Shown one piece after another: positions 19,801 to 26,940 of a stretch of 64,000 bases of DNA; position 1 is the first letter of the stretch; every line of letters starts with the position of its first letter. The DNA lies in the NCBI RefSeq assembly GCF_900249755.1, contig NZ_LT976853.1, positions 160,011 to 224,010 on the forward strand. Direction: 5' to 3'. Both the position numbers and the translations under genes were made by a program. The notes beneath the pieces are model-generated. The model had not been told where the DNA came from, made no database searches, and saw nothing but the letters and a program-made list of their open reading frames with translations. This stretch comes from Cupriavidus taiwanensis (GTDB lineage: Bacteria; Pseudomonadota; Gammaproteobacteria; Burkholderiales; Burkholderiaceae).

Positions 19801-19899
19801 CGCGGCCGCCAGGGCCACCGCCGCGGACGCCCGCGCCAGGCGCGATTGCTGCAGCGAACTGCCAAGACCCCGATCGGCTCGGGCGACGATCCCCTTCAT
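13807..19899 (-). CDS. Bacterial alpha-2-macroglobulin (large protease-trapping protein)
   Basis: A 2030-residue bacterial alpha-2-macroglobulin. The signal sequence ends near residue 45 (GGALAAQ) and has no lipobox Cys, unlike the lipoprotein YfhM of E. coli, so this one may be soluble in the periplasm. MG domains follow. The thioester motif CLEQ is intact with Cys1552, so covalent trapping of attacking proteases is possible. An alpha-macroglobulin complement-like helical domain and a C-terminal receptor-like domain end the protein. The ATG at 19897-19899 has GGAGGA seven bases upstream. It heads the operon with yhhN and pbpC; overlap with yhhN is 4 bp. It is the largest gene in the window. 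Confidence 0.93.
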   Translation of the reverse strand: MKGIVARADRGLGSSLQQSRLARASAAVALAAALAGLAGGALAAQVSRFSPEGTVGQVRQVAMRFDEAMVPMGDVQAAAPAAVSCTGASTSGQARWIDARNWVYDFASELPPGVRCTVRMRAGLRSEAGNAYAGKAEYRFETGGPTVVSSRPSGGEIEEDQVFALRFNGAATAASVREHAWCQAQGLGERIPVRLLAGKERDAVLEAIRWDRLAKPQPDAVHLLACQQRLPAAARVQLVLGAGIATPSGLATREERRFDYTVREPFTASFSCEREHAQSPCTPLRPMSVTFSAPVPRKLAEGVVLKTPSGPRAPQFDADLAPDASVSALTFAAPFAEKAQFTIEVPSKLQDDSGRALANADLFPLKVATAAMPPLAKFAAAPFGVVERFGELPRGKSAADSVANYPPLLPVTLRNVEADLAVRGVQARAGTVMKLRVDDDAAVMQWLGLVRRLHEASYTRGELDAVLAGRAPYRVSNPRNAVSIETRSVSLLERAPGVQKLAVPKPSGDAPRPFEVVGIPLPEPGFHVVEIASPMLGEALLGKRAPMYVRTAALVTNLGVHFKLGRSSGNEDDGSRSGLAWVTALDDGKPVRDAAVAVRDCSGRLLGEGRTDASGVARFARLAAAPQGACEQNGLSGYFVSARVGATHPQARGKADMAFVMSDWNRGIESWRFNVPTDTSATPTVRAHTIFDRTLLRAGETVSMKHLIRAETAQGFALPPASRPLPTRVTIRHEGSGQTYELPLQWRQTATGGRSAESTFQVPAAAKLGVYTVELETQKGDGAQDDDGARSYTSGSFRVEAFRLPVLAGTLQVAGKSGPVVAPAELPVGVEIHYLSGGGAAGLPVRMSALLRDKYVSFPGYDEFSFNPPRAQRESGGDEEMDEDQQANAGADGQKLVADKLPLTLDKNGNGSVTLRKLPKTDAPRDLVLEAGFADPNGEIQTLRQTVPLWPAAVVAGIRTDDWVSVRQKLAVHGVVLDVNGKPVADAPVKINARARITTSARKRVVGGFYRYDNRTETRDLGTVCETRTDAQGRARCEVALEQAGQIELVASARDKDGRTAQAATTVWVTRQGELWFGGENHDRIDLLPEKKSYAPGDTAVFQVRMPFRHATALVAVEREGIYQTQVVELHGSDPTVRVQVKPEWGPNVYVSVLALRGRLHEVPWYSFFTWGWRQPGEWWRAFRSEGREYAAPTALVDLSKPAFRLGLAEIRVGNAGHRLDVAVTPDKTSYPVRGKARVAIQVRLPDGKPAANGEVALAAVDQALLELMPNTSWDLLDAMLQRRGYGVETATAQMEIIGRRHYGRKAVPAGGGGGKSPTRELFDTLLLWNPRVQLDAEGRASVEVPLNDSLTSFRIVAVADLGLGRFGTGSATIAATQDLQVISGLPPLVREDDRYRAMFTLRNTTRRAMTVQASARGTLLGNEAGLPAQTVQIPAGEAREIGWDVTAPALLAYARNGTVMWEVQAAEQGAGGASDRIKVSQQIVPAVPVTVQQATLAQVAPTLSIPVKAPPAALADPAGKVRGGVQVSLQSSLAGGMPGVREWFRNYPFTCLEQRASKAIGLNDSAAWDALMAQLPSYLDANGLASYFPLNSDSDYGSEVLTAYLLAVTDEAARAGLALRIPDAQRAQMERGLTDFVEGRIRRDSWSPVGGTQYLEVRKLAALEALSRSGHAQARMLGSIQILPAQWPTSALLDWALLLARVQDIPQREQRLAEAQQLLRSRLTVQGTRLAFSTERNDNWWWMMAGGDVNAARLLALASELPGWKEDAPQLAAGLLGRQVHGAWGTTTANAWGMLAVTRFAQAFEKTPVAGTTRASISHAEDAARSFRSFDWARAQRSDGVAQGSVDLPWPAGAEGGTLQVDHAGAGQPWATVRAMAAVPVTAPLAAGYRIQRSVTPQEQAVPGKWSRGDVYRVKLEIDAQADMTWVVVSDPVPAGATILGSGLGRDSAIATRGERRQGAAWPAYVERTPQAYREYFGYLPKGKISVEYTVRLNNAGDFALPPTRVEAMYAPDVFGVAPNARLAVGARP

Positions 19900-20006
19900 C
19901 CTGCCATCCTCCGTTCCCGCCACGTTTGCGGCACCCGGCGAGGGTGACACGCACGCCACAGGAGTGCAAGACCGGCACGCTGCCGCCACGCGCTGCGGGA
20001 ACCGTT

Positions 20007-20492
20007 TCAGCGCAGGTGCGACAGCGGCAGCGGCCCCTCGCACTTGATCGCCGTCAGCACGATATTCGAACGCACGCTCTCCACGCCAGGCACGCGCATC
20101 AGCCGCTTCATGGTGAATTCGGCCAGCGTGGGCAGGTCCGGCACCACCACGCGGATCAGGTAGTCGGCCTCGCCGGCGACGGAATAGCACTCCTGCACTT
20201 CTTCCAGCAGCAGGATCTCTTCGCGGAAGCGCTCGATGATGGTGTCGCCGTGGTGCGCCAGCTTGACGCTGACGAACACCACCACGCCCAGCCCCAGCGC
20301 CTGCGACGACAGGCTGACACGATAGCCGGTGATGACGCCGTCGGCCTCCAGCCGCGCCAGCCGGCGCCCGACCTGGCTGGGCGACAGGTGCACGCGCTCG
20401 GCCAGCTGCTGGTGCGTGATGCGCCCGTCGGCCTGCAGCGCGCTCAGCAGGGCGAGGTCATAGGCGTCGAGCGAAATACTCTGGGCAGCCAT
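20007..20492 (-). CDS. Lrp/AsnC-family regulator, divergent from phhA
   Basis: A 161-residue Lrp-type regulator. The N-terminal HTH (LDAYDLALLSALQADGRITH, QQLAERVHLSPSQVGRRLARLE) precedes an alpha/beta RAM domain (VVVFVSVKLAHH, YLIRVVVPDLPTLAEF, GVESVRSNIVL). It sits head-to-head with phhA, 170 bp apart, and so is the probable phenylalanine- or tyrosine-responsive regulator of phhAB. An ATG five codons upstream (20507) is in frame; neither start has a strong ribosome site. I prefer 20492 because it gives the usual short lead before the HTH. Confidence 0.9.
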   Translation of the reverse strand: MAAQSISLDAYDLALLSALQADGRITHQQLAERVHLSPSQVGRRLARLEADGVITGYRVSLSSQALGLGVVVFVSVKLAHHGDTIIERFREEILLLEEVQECYSVAGEADYLIRVVVPDLPTLAEFTMKRLMRVPGVESVRSNIVLTAIKCEGPLPLSHLR

Positions 20493-20662
20493 ACACGAAT
20501 CCCGCATTTCTTATTGAATCAATGCGCATTATATGCATGATCCGGCGAAATCAAGCGGACTATGCGGCCAGATTGCGCCTTCCCGCGCCTAAACTACGCA
20601 GTAAATCCGCATCCATGCTGGCGCCGACGCGGCCAGCCCGCATTCCAAGGAGACGCAAACCC

Positions 20663-21592
20663 ATGTCCATCGCCATGGCCACCGAAACCCCCGGCGCCTT
20701 CCAGGGCACCCTGACCGACAAGCTCAAGGAACAGTTCGACGCCGGCCTGCTGTCCGGCCAGGAACTGCGCCCGGACTTCACCATTGCCCAGCCGGTGCAC
20801 CGCTACACCAGCACCGACCACGCGATCTGGCGCAAGCTGTACGAGCGCCAGGCCGAGATGCTGCGCGGCCGCGTCAGCGACGAATTCCTGCAGGGCCTGG
20901 CCACGCTGGGCATGGAAAAGGACCGGGTGCCGGACTTCGACCAGCTCAACGAAACCCTGATGCGCGCCACCGGCTGGCAGGTCGTGGCCGTGCCCGGGCT
21001 GGTCCCGGACGAGGTGTTCTTCGAGCACCTGGCCAACCGCCGCTTCCCGGCCAGCTGGTGGATGCGCAAGCCCGAGCAGCTGGATTACCTGCAGGAACCG
21101 GACTGCTTCCACGACGTGTTCGGCCATGTGCCGCTGCTGATCAACCCGGTCTTCGCCGACTACATGGAAGCCTACGGCAAGGGCGGCCTGAAGGCGGCGG
21201 GCCTGGGCGCGCTGGAGATGCTGTCGCGGCTGTACTGGTACACCGTCGAATTCGGCCTGATCCGCACCCCGCAAGGGCTGCGCATCTATGGCGCGGGCAT
21301 CGTCTCGAGCCAGGGCGAGTCGATCTACAGCCTGGACTCGGCCAGCCCCAACCGGATCGGCTTCGATGTGCGCCGCATCATGCGCACGCGCTACCGCATC
21401 GACACCTTCCAGAAGACCTACTTCGTGATCGACAGCTTCGAGCAATTGTTCGACGCCACCCGCCCGGATTTCGCGCCGCTGTACGAAGCGCTGCGCGCGC
21501 AACCGACGCTGGGCGCGGGCGATATCGCCGAGGGCGACCAGGTGATCAACGTCGGCACCCGCGAAGGCTGGGCCGATACCGAAGACATCTGA
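20663..21592 (+). CDS. phhA: Phenylalanine 4-monooxygenase
   Basis: A 309-residue pterin-dependent aromatic amino acid hydroxylase, the short bacterial form without a regulatory domain. It converts phenylalanine to tyrosine with tetrahydropterin, O2 and non-haem Fe(II). The iron ligands His150 and His155 lie in CFHDVFGHVPLL and Glu196 in YTVEFGL, with the 5 and 41 residue spacing seen in the Chromobacterium enzyme. The ATG at 20663 has AAGGAGA nine bases upstream; the open frame extends further but only as unlikely sequence. phhB follows after 159 bp on the same strand. Confidence 0.96.
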   Translation: MSIAMATETPGAFQGTLTDKLKEQFDAGLLSGQELRPDFTIAQPVHRYTSTDHAIWRKLYERQAEMLRGRVSDEFLQGLATLGMEKDRVPDFDQLNETLMRATGWQVVAVPGLVPDEVFFEHLANRRFPASWWMRKPEQLDYLQEPDCFHDVFGHVPLLINPVFADYMEAYGKGGLKAAGLGALEMLSRLYWYTVEFGLIRTPQGLRIYGAGIVSSQGESIYSLDSASPNRIGFDVRRIMRTRYRIDTFQKTYFVIDSFEQLFDATRPDFAPLYEALRAQPTLGAGDIAEGDQVINVGTREGWADTEDI

Positions 21593-21751
21593 TCCGGCCC
21601 GCGCCGGCAAACCCGGCGCGGCCTGCCCCATCCCTGTCCCATTTCCCGCTTTGTGAAACAATGCCGGCATGCCCGCCGCCACGGCGCGGGCGGGCCGGCT
21701 GTCCGCATTGCATTGCGGCCTTCGTTTTCGTTACGACCAGATCGAGCCCCC

Positions 21752-22051
21752 ATGACTCCACTTTCCCCGCAAGCCCGTGCCACGCTGCTCGCCGAACTGC
21801 CCGGCTGGACCACCGTCCCGGACCGCGACGCGATCTTCAAGCGCTTTACCTTCCACGACTTCAACGCCGCCTTCGGTTTCATGACGCGCGTGGCGATCCA
21901 GGCCGAGAAGGCCGACCACCACCCGGAATGGTTCAACGTCTACAACCGGGTCGACATCACGCTGTCCACCCACGATGCCAACGGCCTGACCCAGCGCGAC
22001 ATCGACCTGGCCCACTTCATCGAGCGCGCCGCCGACGCGGTGACGAACTGA
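21752..22051 (+). CDS. phhB: Pterin-4a-carbinolamine dehydratase
   Basis: A 99-residue DCoH/PCD protein. It dehydrates the 4a-hydroxytetrahydropterin made by PhhA so that the cofactor can be reduced again. The family motif KADHHPEW (residues 53-60) and the later [17 protein letters not shown] are intact. It is downstream of phhA, the standard pairing. The 159-bp gap holds no obvious terminator, so cotranscription is likely, although a separate weak promoter cannot be excluded. Confidence 0.95.
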   Translation: MTPLSPQARATLLAELPGWTTVPDRDAIFKRFTFHDFNAAFGFMTRVAIQAEKADHHPEWFNVYNRVDITLSTHDANGLTQRDIDLAHFIERAADAVTN

Positions 22052-22198
22052 CCCGGCAGGCCGCGGCGGCGGCTGTAGGCTAACCGTAAGGAAGCAGGGG
22101 GCGGCGCCTAGTACAATCTGCGGCAGGCCCGCACCGCCGTGTGCGCCGTGCGGCCTTTCCCTGCAAGCCATGCCCAACGTCCCTTCCGAGCTGCCGCC

Positions 22199-22903
22199 AT
22201 GCGTATCCTGCTGATCGAGGACGACCGCCAGATTGCCAGCGGCGTCGAAGCCGGCCTGTCCCGCGCCGGCCACCAGGTGCGCGTCGTCCACGACGGCGTC
22301 TATGCCACCGAACATCTGCTGCGCGAGCAGCACGACCTGGTCATCCTCGACCTGGGCCTGCCCGGCATCGACGGCATGACGCTGCTGGCGCGCTACCGCG
22401 CCCGCAACCGCACCACCCCGGTCATCATCCTGACCGCGCGCGACGAGCTGGAAGACAAGCTCTCGGGCCTGAACGCCGGCGCCGACGACTACCTGATCAA
22501 ACCCTTCGCCCTGCCCGAGCTGGAAGCGCGCGTGCGCGTGCTGCTGCGCCGCAGCCAGCATGGCGAGGCCGCGCCCGAGCGCGACGTGCGCCTGGGCCGG
22601 CTGCGGCTGTCCGGCAACGACCGCCGCATGTTTATCGACGCCCGCCCGCTGGAGCTGTCGCCGCGCGAGTTCGCGGTGCTGGAACTGCTGCTGCAGCGCC
22701 AGGGCCGCGTGGTCAGCAAGGCCCAGCTGCAGGACCACCTGGCCACCTTTGCCCACCCCGCCGGCGAGGGCGGCGATACCGTCGGCGACACCGCGATCGA
22801 GGTCTACGTGCACCGCGTGCGCAAGAAGCTCGAGGACAGCGACGTCGAGATCGTCACCGTGCGCGGCTTCGGCTACCTGCTGCAGATCCGCGCCGGACAA
22901 TGA
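22199..22903 (+). CDS. OmpR-family response regulator (TctD-like)
   Basis: A 234-residue regulator with a receiver domain (acidic pocket IEDD, phosphorylated Asp51 in VILDLGLPG, Lys101 in YLIKPFALPE) and a C-terminal winged helix ending RVRKKLEDSDVEIVTVRGFGYLL. It lies 77 bp before a histidine kinase on the same strand and is its cognate partner. Similarity to TctD/QseB-type regulators is by overall wording; the genes regulated are not evident. It begins 147 bp after phhB, but a functional link with phenylalanine metabolism is not supported. Confidence 0.9.
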   Translation: MRILLIEDDRQIASGVEAGLSRAGHQVRVVHDGVYATEHLLREQHDLVILDLGLPGIDGMTLLARYRARNRTTPVIILTARDELEDKLSGLNAGADDYLIKPFALPELEARVRVLLRRSQHGEAAPERDVRLGRLRLSGNDRRMFIDARPLELSPREFAVLELLLQRQGRVVSKAQLQDHLATFAHPAGEGGDTVGDTAIEVYVHRVRKKLEDSDVEIVTVRGFGYLLQIRAGQ

Positions 22904-22980
22904 AACCGCACCGGCCGCACCGGTCACCCTGGCCGCCCCGGCTAACCGCCATGCGGCCCCGTCCTTCGGCCTAGCCGGCA

Positions 22981-24678
22981 ATGTGGCCCCGCTCGCGCAC
23001 CTCTTCCCGGGTTTCCTGGCGCACCGCCTCCCGCATCGCCACGCGGAACGTGCCGCCGCCTGCTAGCCCGGCTGATCCCGCGGACCCCACCGCTGCACCA
23101 GCCGCAGCGCGCCAGGCCTCCCGTCCCGGCTCCAACATCAGCCTGCGCGTGCACCTGCTGCGCGCCCTGGCCACGCCGCTGTTCGCGCTGGTGCTGACCA
23201 GCGGCTCGCTGTCGTACTGGCTGGCGGCGCACTACACCACGCAGGTGTTCGACCGCGCGCTGTACGGGGTCGCCAACAACATCGCCCAGCAGATCCGCAT
23301 CGCCGGCCCGCGGCTGGAGCAGGACATCCCGATGATCGCGCAGACGCTGGTCGAGGCCGAGGGCACCGACCGCATCTACTGGCGCATCCACGGCCCCGAC
23401 GGGCTGATCGGCGGCATGGATACCTGGCTGGGCTACGGCACCGGCCAGACCACGCTGCACGACGCGCGCCTGTTCTACGCGTGGTTCAGCGGCCGCCAGG
23501 TGCGCGCGGTGCGGCTGCCGGTGATGCTGCCCAGCGCCGCGGTCGACGAGCTTGGCACCAGCGAGGCCGGCAAGCCCGCGCGCGGGCCCATCGTGGTGGA
23601 AGTGGCGGAACTGCTGGACCGGCGCGAGACCGCCGCCAACGAGATCCTGCTGTCAGTGTCGGTGCCGCTGATCCTGCTGCTGCTGGTCGGCAGCCTGATC
23701 CTGTCGCACGTGCTCAAGGAAGAGCTGGTGCCGCTGCAGATCCTGGCCGACAAGCTCAACCGGCAGACCGCGCGCTCGCTGGCCGCGCTCGATGAAACCC
23801 AGGTCCCGGCCGAAGTGGCGCCGCTGATCCGCGGCCTGAATGCGCTGCTGGCGCGGCTGCGCGACGCGCTCGATGCGCAGCGCAAGTTCATCGCCGATGC
23901 CGCGCACCAGCTGCGCACGCCGCTGACCGCGGTCAAGCTGCATGCCGACCGCGCGCAAAGCGCCGATTCGCTGGAAGTGGCCCGCCACGCGCTGCGCGAG
24001 GTCCAGACCGCGGCCGACCGCGCGGTGCGGCTGTCCAACCAGCTGCTGTCGCTGGCACGGGCGGAGCCCGGCTTGTCGCTGGAACGGCTCGGGCCGGTGG
24101 AACACTTCGACCTGGCCGAACTGGCCTTTGAAACCGGCGCCGAGTGGGTGCCGCAGGCGCTGGCGCGCCGCATCGACCTGGGCTTCGAGATCCTGCCCGG
24201 CCCCACTTTCACCGGCAGCGCGCCGGCCGTGGTGCGCGGCAACCGGCTGCTGATGCGCGAAGCGCTGTCCAACCTGATCGACAATGCGGTGAAGTACGTG
24301 CCCGCGGGCGGGCGCATCACGGTGCGCGCCGGCGGCGAGGCCATGGGCCACCGCGGCATGGCGGTGGTGATGGTGGAAGACAACGGCCCCGGCATCGCGC
24401 CGCAGCGGCGCGAGGAAGTGTTCAAGCGCTTTTTCCGCGGCGACCGTTCCCCTGAGCCGGGCGGCGGCCGCGCCGACCAGGCGGGCGGCGCCGGCCTGGG
24501 GCTGGCCATCGTGCATGAAATCGTGACCCTGCACCACGGCACCATCCGCATCGAGGACGTGCCGCCCGGTCCTGGCGCGGCGGCACCAGCACCCGTCACG
24601 GACGGCACGGCGCAGCGGCGTCCGGTGATGCGCTTCGTGATCCGGATTCCCTGCGAGCCCGCAGGGTCGGTGGCCTGA
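22981..24678 (+). CDS. Sensor histidine kinase (TctE-like)
   Basis: Up to 565 residues. A transmembrane helix at about 60-80 (LLRALATPLFALVLTSG), a periplasmic sensor of the 2CSK_N type, a second helix near 220-240 (LLSVSVPLILLLLVGSLIL), then HisKA with the phosphorylated His309 in DAAHQLRTPLTAVKLH, and a HATPase domain with DNAVKYVP, DNGPGI and GLGLAI. The start is uncertain: ATG 22981 has no clear ribosome site and the first 50 residues are low-complexity Arg/Ser/Pro; GTG 23050 is an alternative. It pairs with the preceding regulator. The ligand is unknown; TctE homologues respond to tricarboxylates. Confidence 0.9.
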   Translation: MWPRSRTSSRVSWRTASRIATRNVPPPASPADPADPTAAPAAARQASRPGSNISLRVHLLRALATPLFALVLTSGSLSYWLAAHYTTQVFDRALYGVANNIAQQIRIAGPRLEQDIPMIAQTLVEAEGTDRIYWRIHGPDGLIGGMDTWLGYGTGQTTLHDARLFYAWFSGRQVRAVRLPVMLPSAAVDELGTSEAGKPARGPIVVEVAELLDRRETAANEILLSVSVPLILLLLVGSLILSHVLKEELVPLQILADKLNRQTARSLAALDETQVPAEVAPLIRGLNALLARLRDALDAQRKFIADAAHQLRTPLTAVKLHADRAQSADSLEVARHALREVQTAADRAVRLSNQLLSLARAEPGLSLERLGPVEHFDLAELAFETGAEWVPQALARRIDLGFEILPGPTFTGSAPAVVRGNRLLMREALSNLIDNAVKYVPAGGRITVRAGGEAMGHRGMAVVMVEDNGPGIAPQRREEVFKRFFRGDRSPEPGGGRADQAGGAGLGLAIVHEIVTLHHGTIRIEDVPPGPGAAAPAPVTDGTAQRRPVMRFVIRIPCEPAGSVA

Positions 24679-24711
24679 GCCCGCATCGCGCGGGCGGCGG
24701 ACCGGTCGGCC

Positions 24712-25227
24712 TTACTTCGCCTTTTTCTTCTTTTCCTTCGGCGCCAGCATGGTGCCGCGGCATTGCGGGCTGCCGCAGCGGCACTCGAATTCCTTCTTCA
24801 GCTTGGCGGTATAGCGCGCGTCGATCACCAGGCCGTAGTCATAGAACAGCTCCTCGCCCTGGGCAATGTCGCGCAGCGCGTGGATAAAGACGCGGCCCTT
24901 CTTTTCGCGCGCCTCGCAGTTGGGCTCGCAGGCGTGGTTGATCCAGCGCGCGCGGTTGCCGCCGTACTTGGCGTCGATGACGCTGCCGTCGTCCAGGCTG
25001 AAGTAGAAGGTGTGGTTGGGATCGCTGGGATCGTGCGGATGGCGCTCCAGCGCCTTCTTCCACGAAATGTGCTCGCCCTTGTACTCGATCACGCGCTCGC
25101 CCTCGGCAATCGGGGCAATGGCATAGACGCCCTTGCCGTGCACGCCTGACTGGCGCACCTCGATCCGGTCGCTCGCCGTTTTCTTGCTGCCCTCGCCCGC
25201 TGCCTTGCGCTTTGCCTTGTCCGCCAT
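24712..25227 (-). CDS. SET-domain protein lysine methyltransferase with post-SET zinc motif
   Basis: A 171-residue protein that is almost only a SET domain. GVHGKGVYAIAPIAEGERVIEY starts the fold, the pseudoknot motif INHACEPNC is at 96-104, GEELFYDYG at 124-132 carries the catalytic Tyr, and the post-SET CRCGSPQCRGTM (Cys149, 151, 156) completes the zinc site with Cys100 or 104. All catalytic parts of eukaryotic-type lysine methyltransferases are present. N- and C-terminal tails are Lys-rich (AKRKAAGEGSKK, KEKKKKAK). The substrate is unknown; an HU gene lies 1.1 kb away and HU-like proteins are plausible targets, but that is inference. It is convergent with the kinase gene. Confidence 0.9.
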   Translation of the reverse strand: MADKAKRKAAGEGSKKTASDRIEVRQSGVHGKGVYAIAPIAEGERVIEYKGEHISWKKALERHPHDPSDPNHTFYFSLDDGSVIDAKYGGNRARWINHACEPNCEAREKKGRVFIHALRDIAQGEELFYDYGLVIDARYTAKLKKEFECRCGSPQCRGTMLAPKEKKKKAK

Positions 25228-25314
25228 TTGCCTGTCCGTGCTCTCGCCTGTTGTGCCTGGGTGGCCGGGGCCGGCCGCCCGGCGCGATCGGGGATGATAC
25301 CGGGGCGGCCGCGA

Positions 25315-26118
25315 CACGTATACGTGGCAACACTTTCCGGCGTGGCCGTCAGCCGCCCCGCTGTCGCCCGAACGGCGTATACGCCACCCCGGTATACGGC
25401 TCGCCTCGTTTACTTCACCTATGTGGATAACCCCGCCCCGACCTGTGGACAAGCACGCGGATTGGGTGTGGGCTGCCTGGGGCTGGCATGGGGATGCCTC
25501 GGGCATAAGTCGGAGGGCTCGGGCGCCGGCCTCATCCTTCGGGCGGAGTCATCCACCTCGGCCAACATTCGATGCGACCACTTCTCGTTTACGTAAACCC
25601 TTGAAGGCAAAGACGTTTACGTGGTTTTCCACAGCCGGCGCGGGTGTTTACCTACTACTACTATTTGTATACATGAAAGAAAAAGGTAAACCGAAAGAAC
25701 GAGCCCCGGCCCGGGGCCTCGTCCGAAAGTCGAAAGGCGTAAACGGCAGGTTTGCGAGAGACTTTCTGATTTGCCCGTTCGGGCTGGACGTATACCGGCG
25801 AGGTATACCGGGGGAGAGGCTGGCGGCGCACGCGTATACGCGCCAGCTGCCAAATGCGGCGACAGGATTCCATGCACGTGCCGAATACTCCGGAGCCGTG
25901 CCCTGCGCACCGCTGCTTGAAACATGCACCATAGTGCAGATCAAGATCTGGCAACCCGTAGAGCCGCCACCAGTCGATTTGGCGCTGGAACCCCTGCCAG
26001 CCCCCATGAACGCCTTGTGACGCCGCCAGCGGCCCTGTGGTGGCCCGTGGCGAGGGTATACGGTGCCGGCCAGAGCACAGCCATCCTGCCCGCCGTAGCG
26101 CTGCCATTTGCCGTTTAC
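25315..26118. repeat. Array of GTATAC/GTTTAC/GTAAAC palindromic motifs in a 1.1-kb gene-free region
   Basis: The stretch 25228-26337 between the SET and HU genes holds no convincing gene. Within it I count 16 GTWWAC hexamers, starting at 25318, 25377, 25392, 25408, 25587, 25593, 25615, 25646, 25667, 25686, 25739, 25790, 25803, 25834, 26056 and 26113. Several are cores of perfect 12-bp palindromes: CACGTATACGTG, GGCGTATACGCC, GTTTACGTAAAC, CGCGTATACGCG. Most have C before and G after the core. By rough base composition less than one would be expected in 800 bp. The array has the look of an operator cluster or iteron-like protein-binding region. The region is visibly more AT-rich than its neighbours. 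Confidence 0.8.
25422..25452 (-). promoter_or_regulatory. Two DnaA-box-like sites within the GTWWAC array
   Basis: On the minus strand there is a perfect TTATCCACA (25422-25430) and a one-mismatch TTGTCCACA (25444-25452), 22 bp apart and in the same orientation. A further TTTTCCACA is on the plus strand at 25624-25632. They may add DnaA binding to the motif array. Confidence 0.45.
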
Positions 26119-26337
26119 GCCGGCATTTCGCTCTGGACTGCCCGCGCCCGGCTGCGTCGATTTGCCGCCAGCCCCGCGCTGGCGCGGCCTCGCGGAAACT
26201 GCCAGGTAACAATCTGTTCCCGGTGCGCCTTGTCCGACACGGTATCATGTGGCCCGCGGCGTCTTTGCCGGAGCGGTGCCAGCCTGGCCGCCCGGGACGG
26301 GACGCCTGTGTTTTATCAACTCGATACGGAGTGAAGC

Positions 26338-26616
26338 ATGACGAAAACCGAACTGATCGACGCTATCGCAGCCGGGGTGGACGGTCTGACCAAGGCCAAG
26401 GCGGAACAGGCACTGAACGTGACCCTGTCGGCCATCATGGACGCAGTGGCCAAGGGCGACACGCTGAGCCTCATCGGCTTTGGCACGTTCAGCAAGGGCG
26501 AGCGTGGCGAGCGCATGGCGCGCAACCCGCGTACCGGTGAAGAAATCAAGGTCGAAGCCGCCAAGACCGTGAAGTTCAAGGCTGGCCAGAAGTTCAAGGA
26601 CGCTGTCAACCAGTGA
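26338..26616 (+). CDS. HU-family nucleoid protein
   Basis: A 92-residue HU/IHF-family DNA-binding protein (MTKTELIDAIAAGVDGLTKA, the TLSLIGFGTFSKGERGERMARNPRTGEEI arm region, KFKAGQKFKDAVN). The RNPRTG tip of the beta arm, with the Pro that intercalates into bent DNA, is intact. It resembles HU-beta rather than IHF. GGAG lies about seven bases before the ATG. Its upstream region is the motif array described above, which could be its own long control region, and a DnaA-box-like site follows about 100 bp after its stop codon. Confidence 0.95.
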   Translation: MTKTELIDAIAAGVDGLTKAKAEQALNVTLSAIMDAVAKGDTLSLIGFGTFSKGERGERMARNPRTGEEIKVEAAKTVKFKAGQKFKDAVNQ

Positions 26617-26712
26617 TCCTGACGGGCTGCACTGCAGAGCCCGGCATTGCCTGACCCCGCCATGCCGCCGCCCCGGTGCCCGAGGGCGCAGGCGTGCGCC
26701 AGGCGGGGGACG

Positions 26713-26940
26713 TTATCCACAGTCGTGAACTGAATATCCTGCAGCATCCGCCGCATCGCCCGCCGCGCACCTGGGCGATGGCGCGCCAAGTCTTCCAACA
26801 GGCGTCCAGCCTTGGCCAGTACTCGCCAAGCCGGGCGCCGTGCCATGTGGGGCCAACATGTTTGCCCGTCCGCAGCGCCGCAGATCTCCACAGCGTTATG
26901 CACAACGCTTTCCACAGCGGATTCCACAGCGTTCTCCACA
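26713..26940 (+). repeat. DnaA-box-like site and a 12-bp-phased DnaA-box-like array
   Basis: A perfect TTATCCACA at 26713-26721 precedes five 12-bp tandem units. Their box-like 9-mers are ATCTCCACA (26884), TTATGCACA (26896), CTTTCCACA (26908), GATTCCACA (26920) and TTCTCCACA (26932), all on the plus strand. TTATGCACA fits the E. coli consensus TTWTNCACA exactly; the others have one or two mismatches. The period of 12 keeps the reading frame, so in the overlapping lipoprotein gene the array is read as repeated PQR-type units. Confidence 0.65.

Noticed and set aside
25421..26020. A 199-codon plus-strand open frame within the GTWWAC array
   Set aside because: Unusual composition, no ribosome site, no recognisable domain, and codon use unlike the neighbours. 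The motif array explains the sequence better. A short frame from the ATG at 25674 is equally unconvincing.
26884..26940. A CRISPR-like or IS-related repeat
   Set aside because: The 12-bp units are contiguous with no spacers, and there are no cas or transposase genes in the window.
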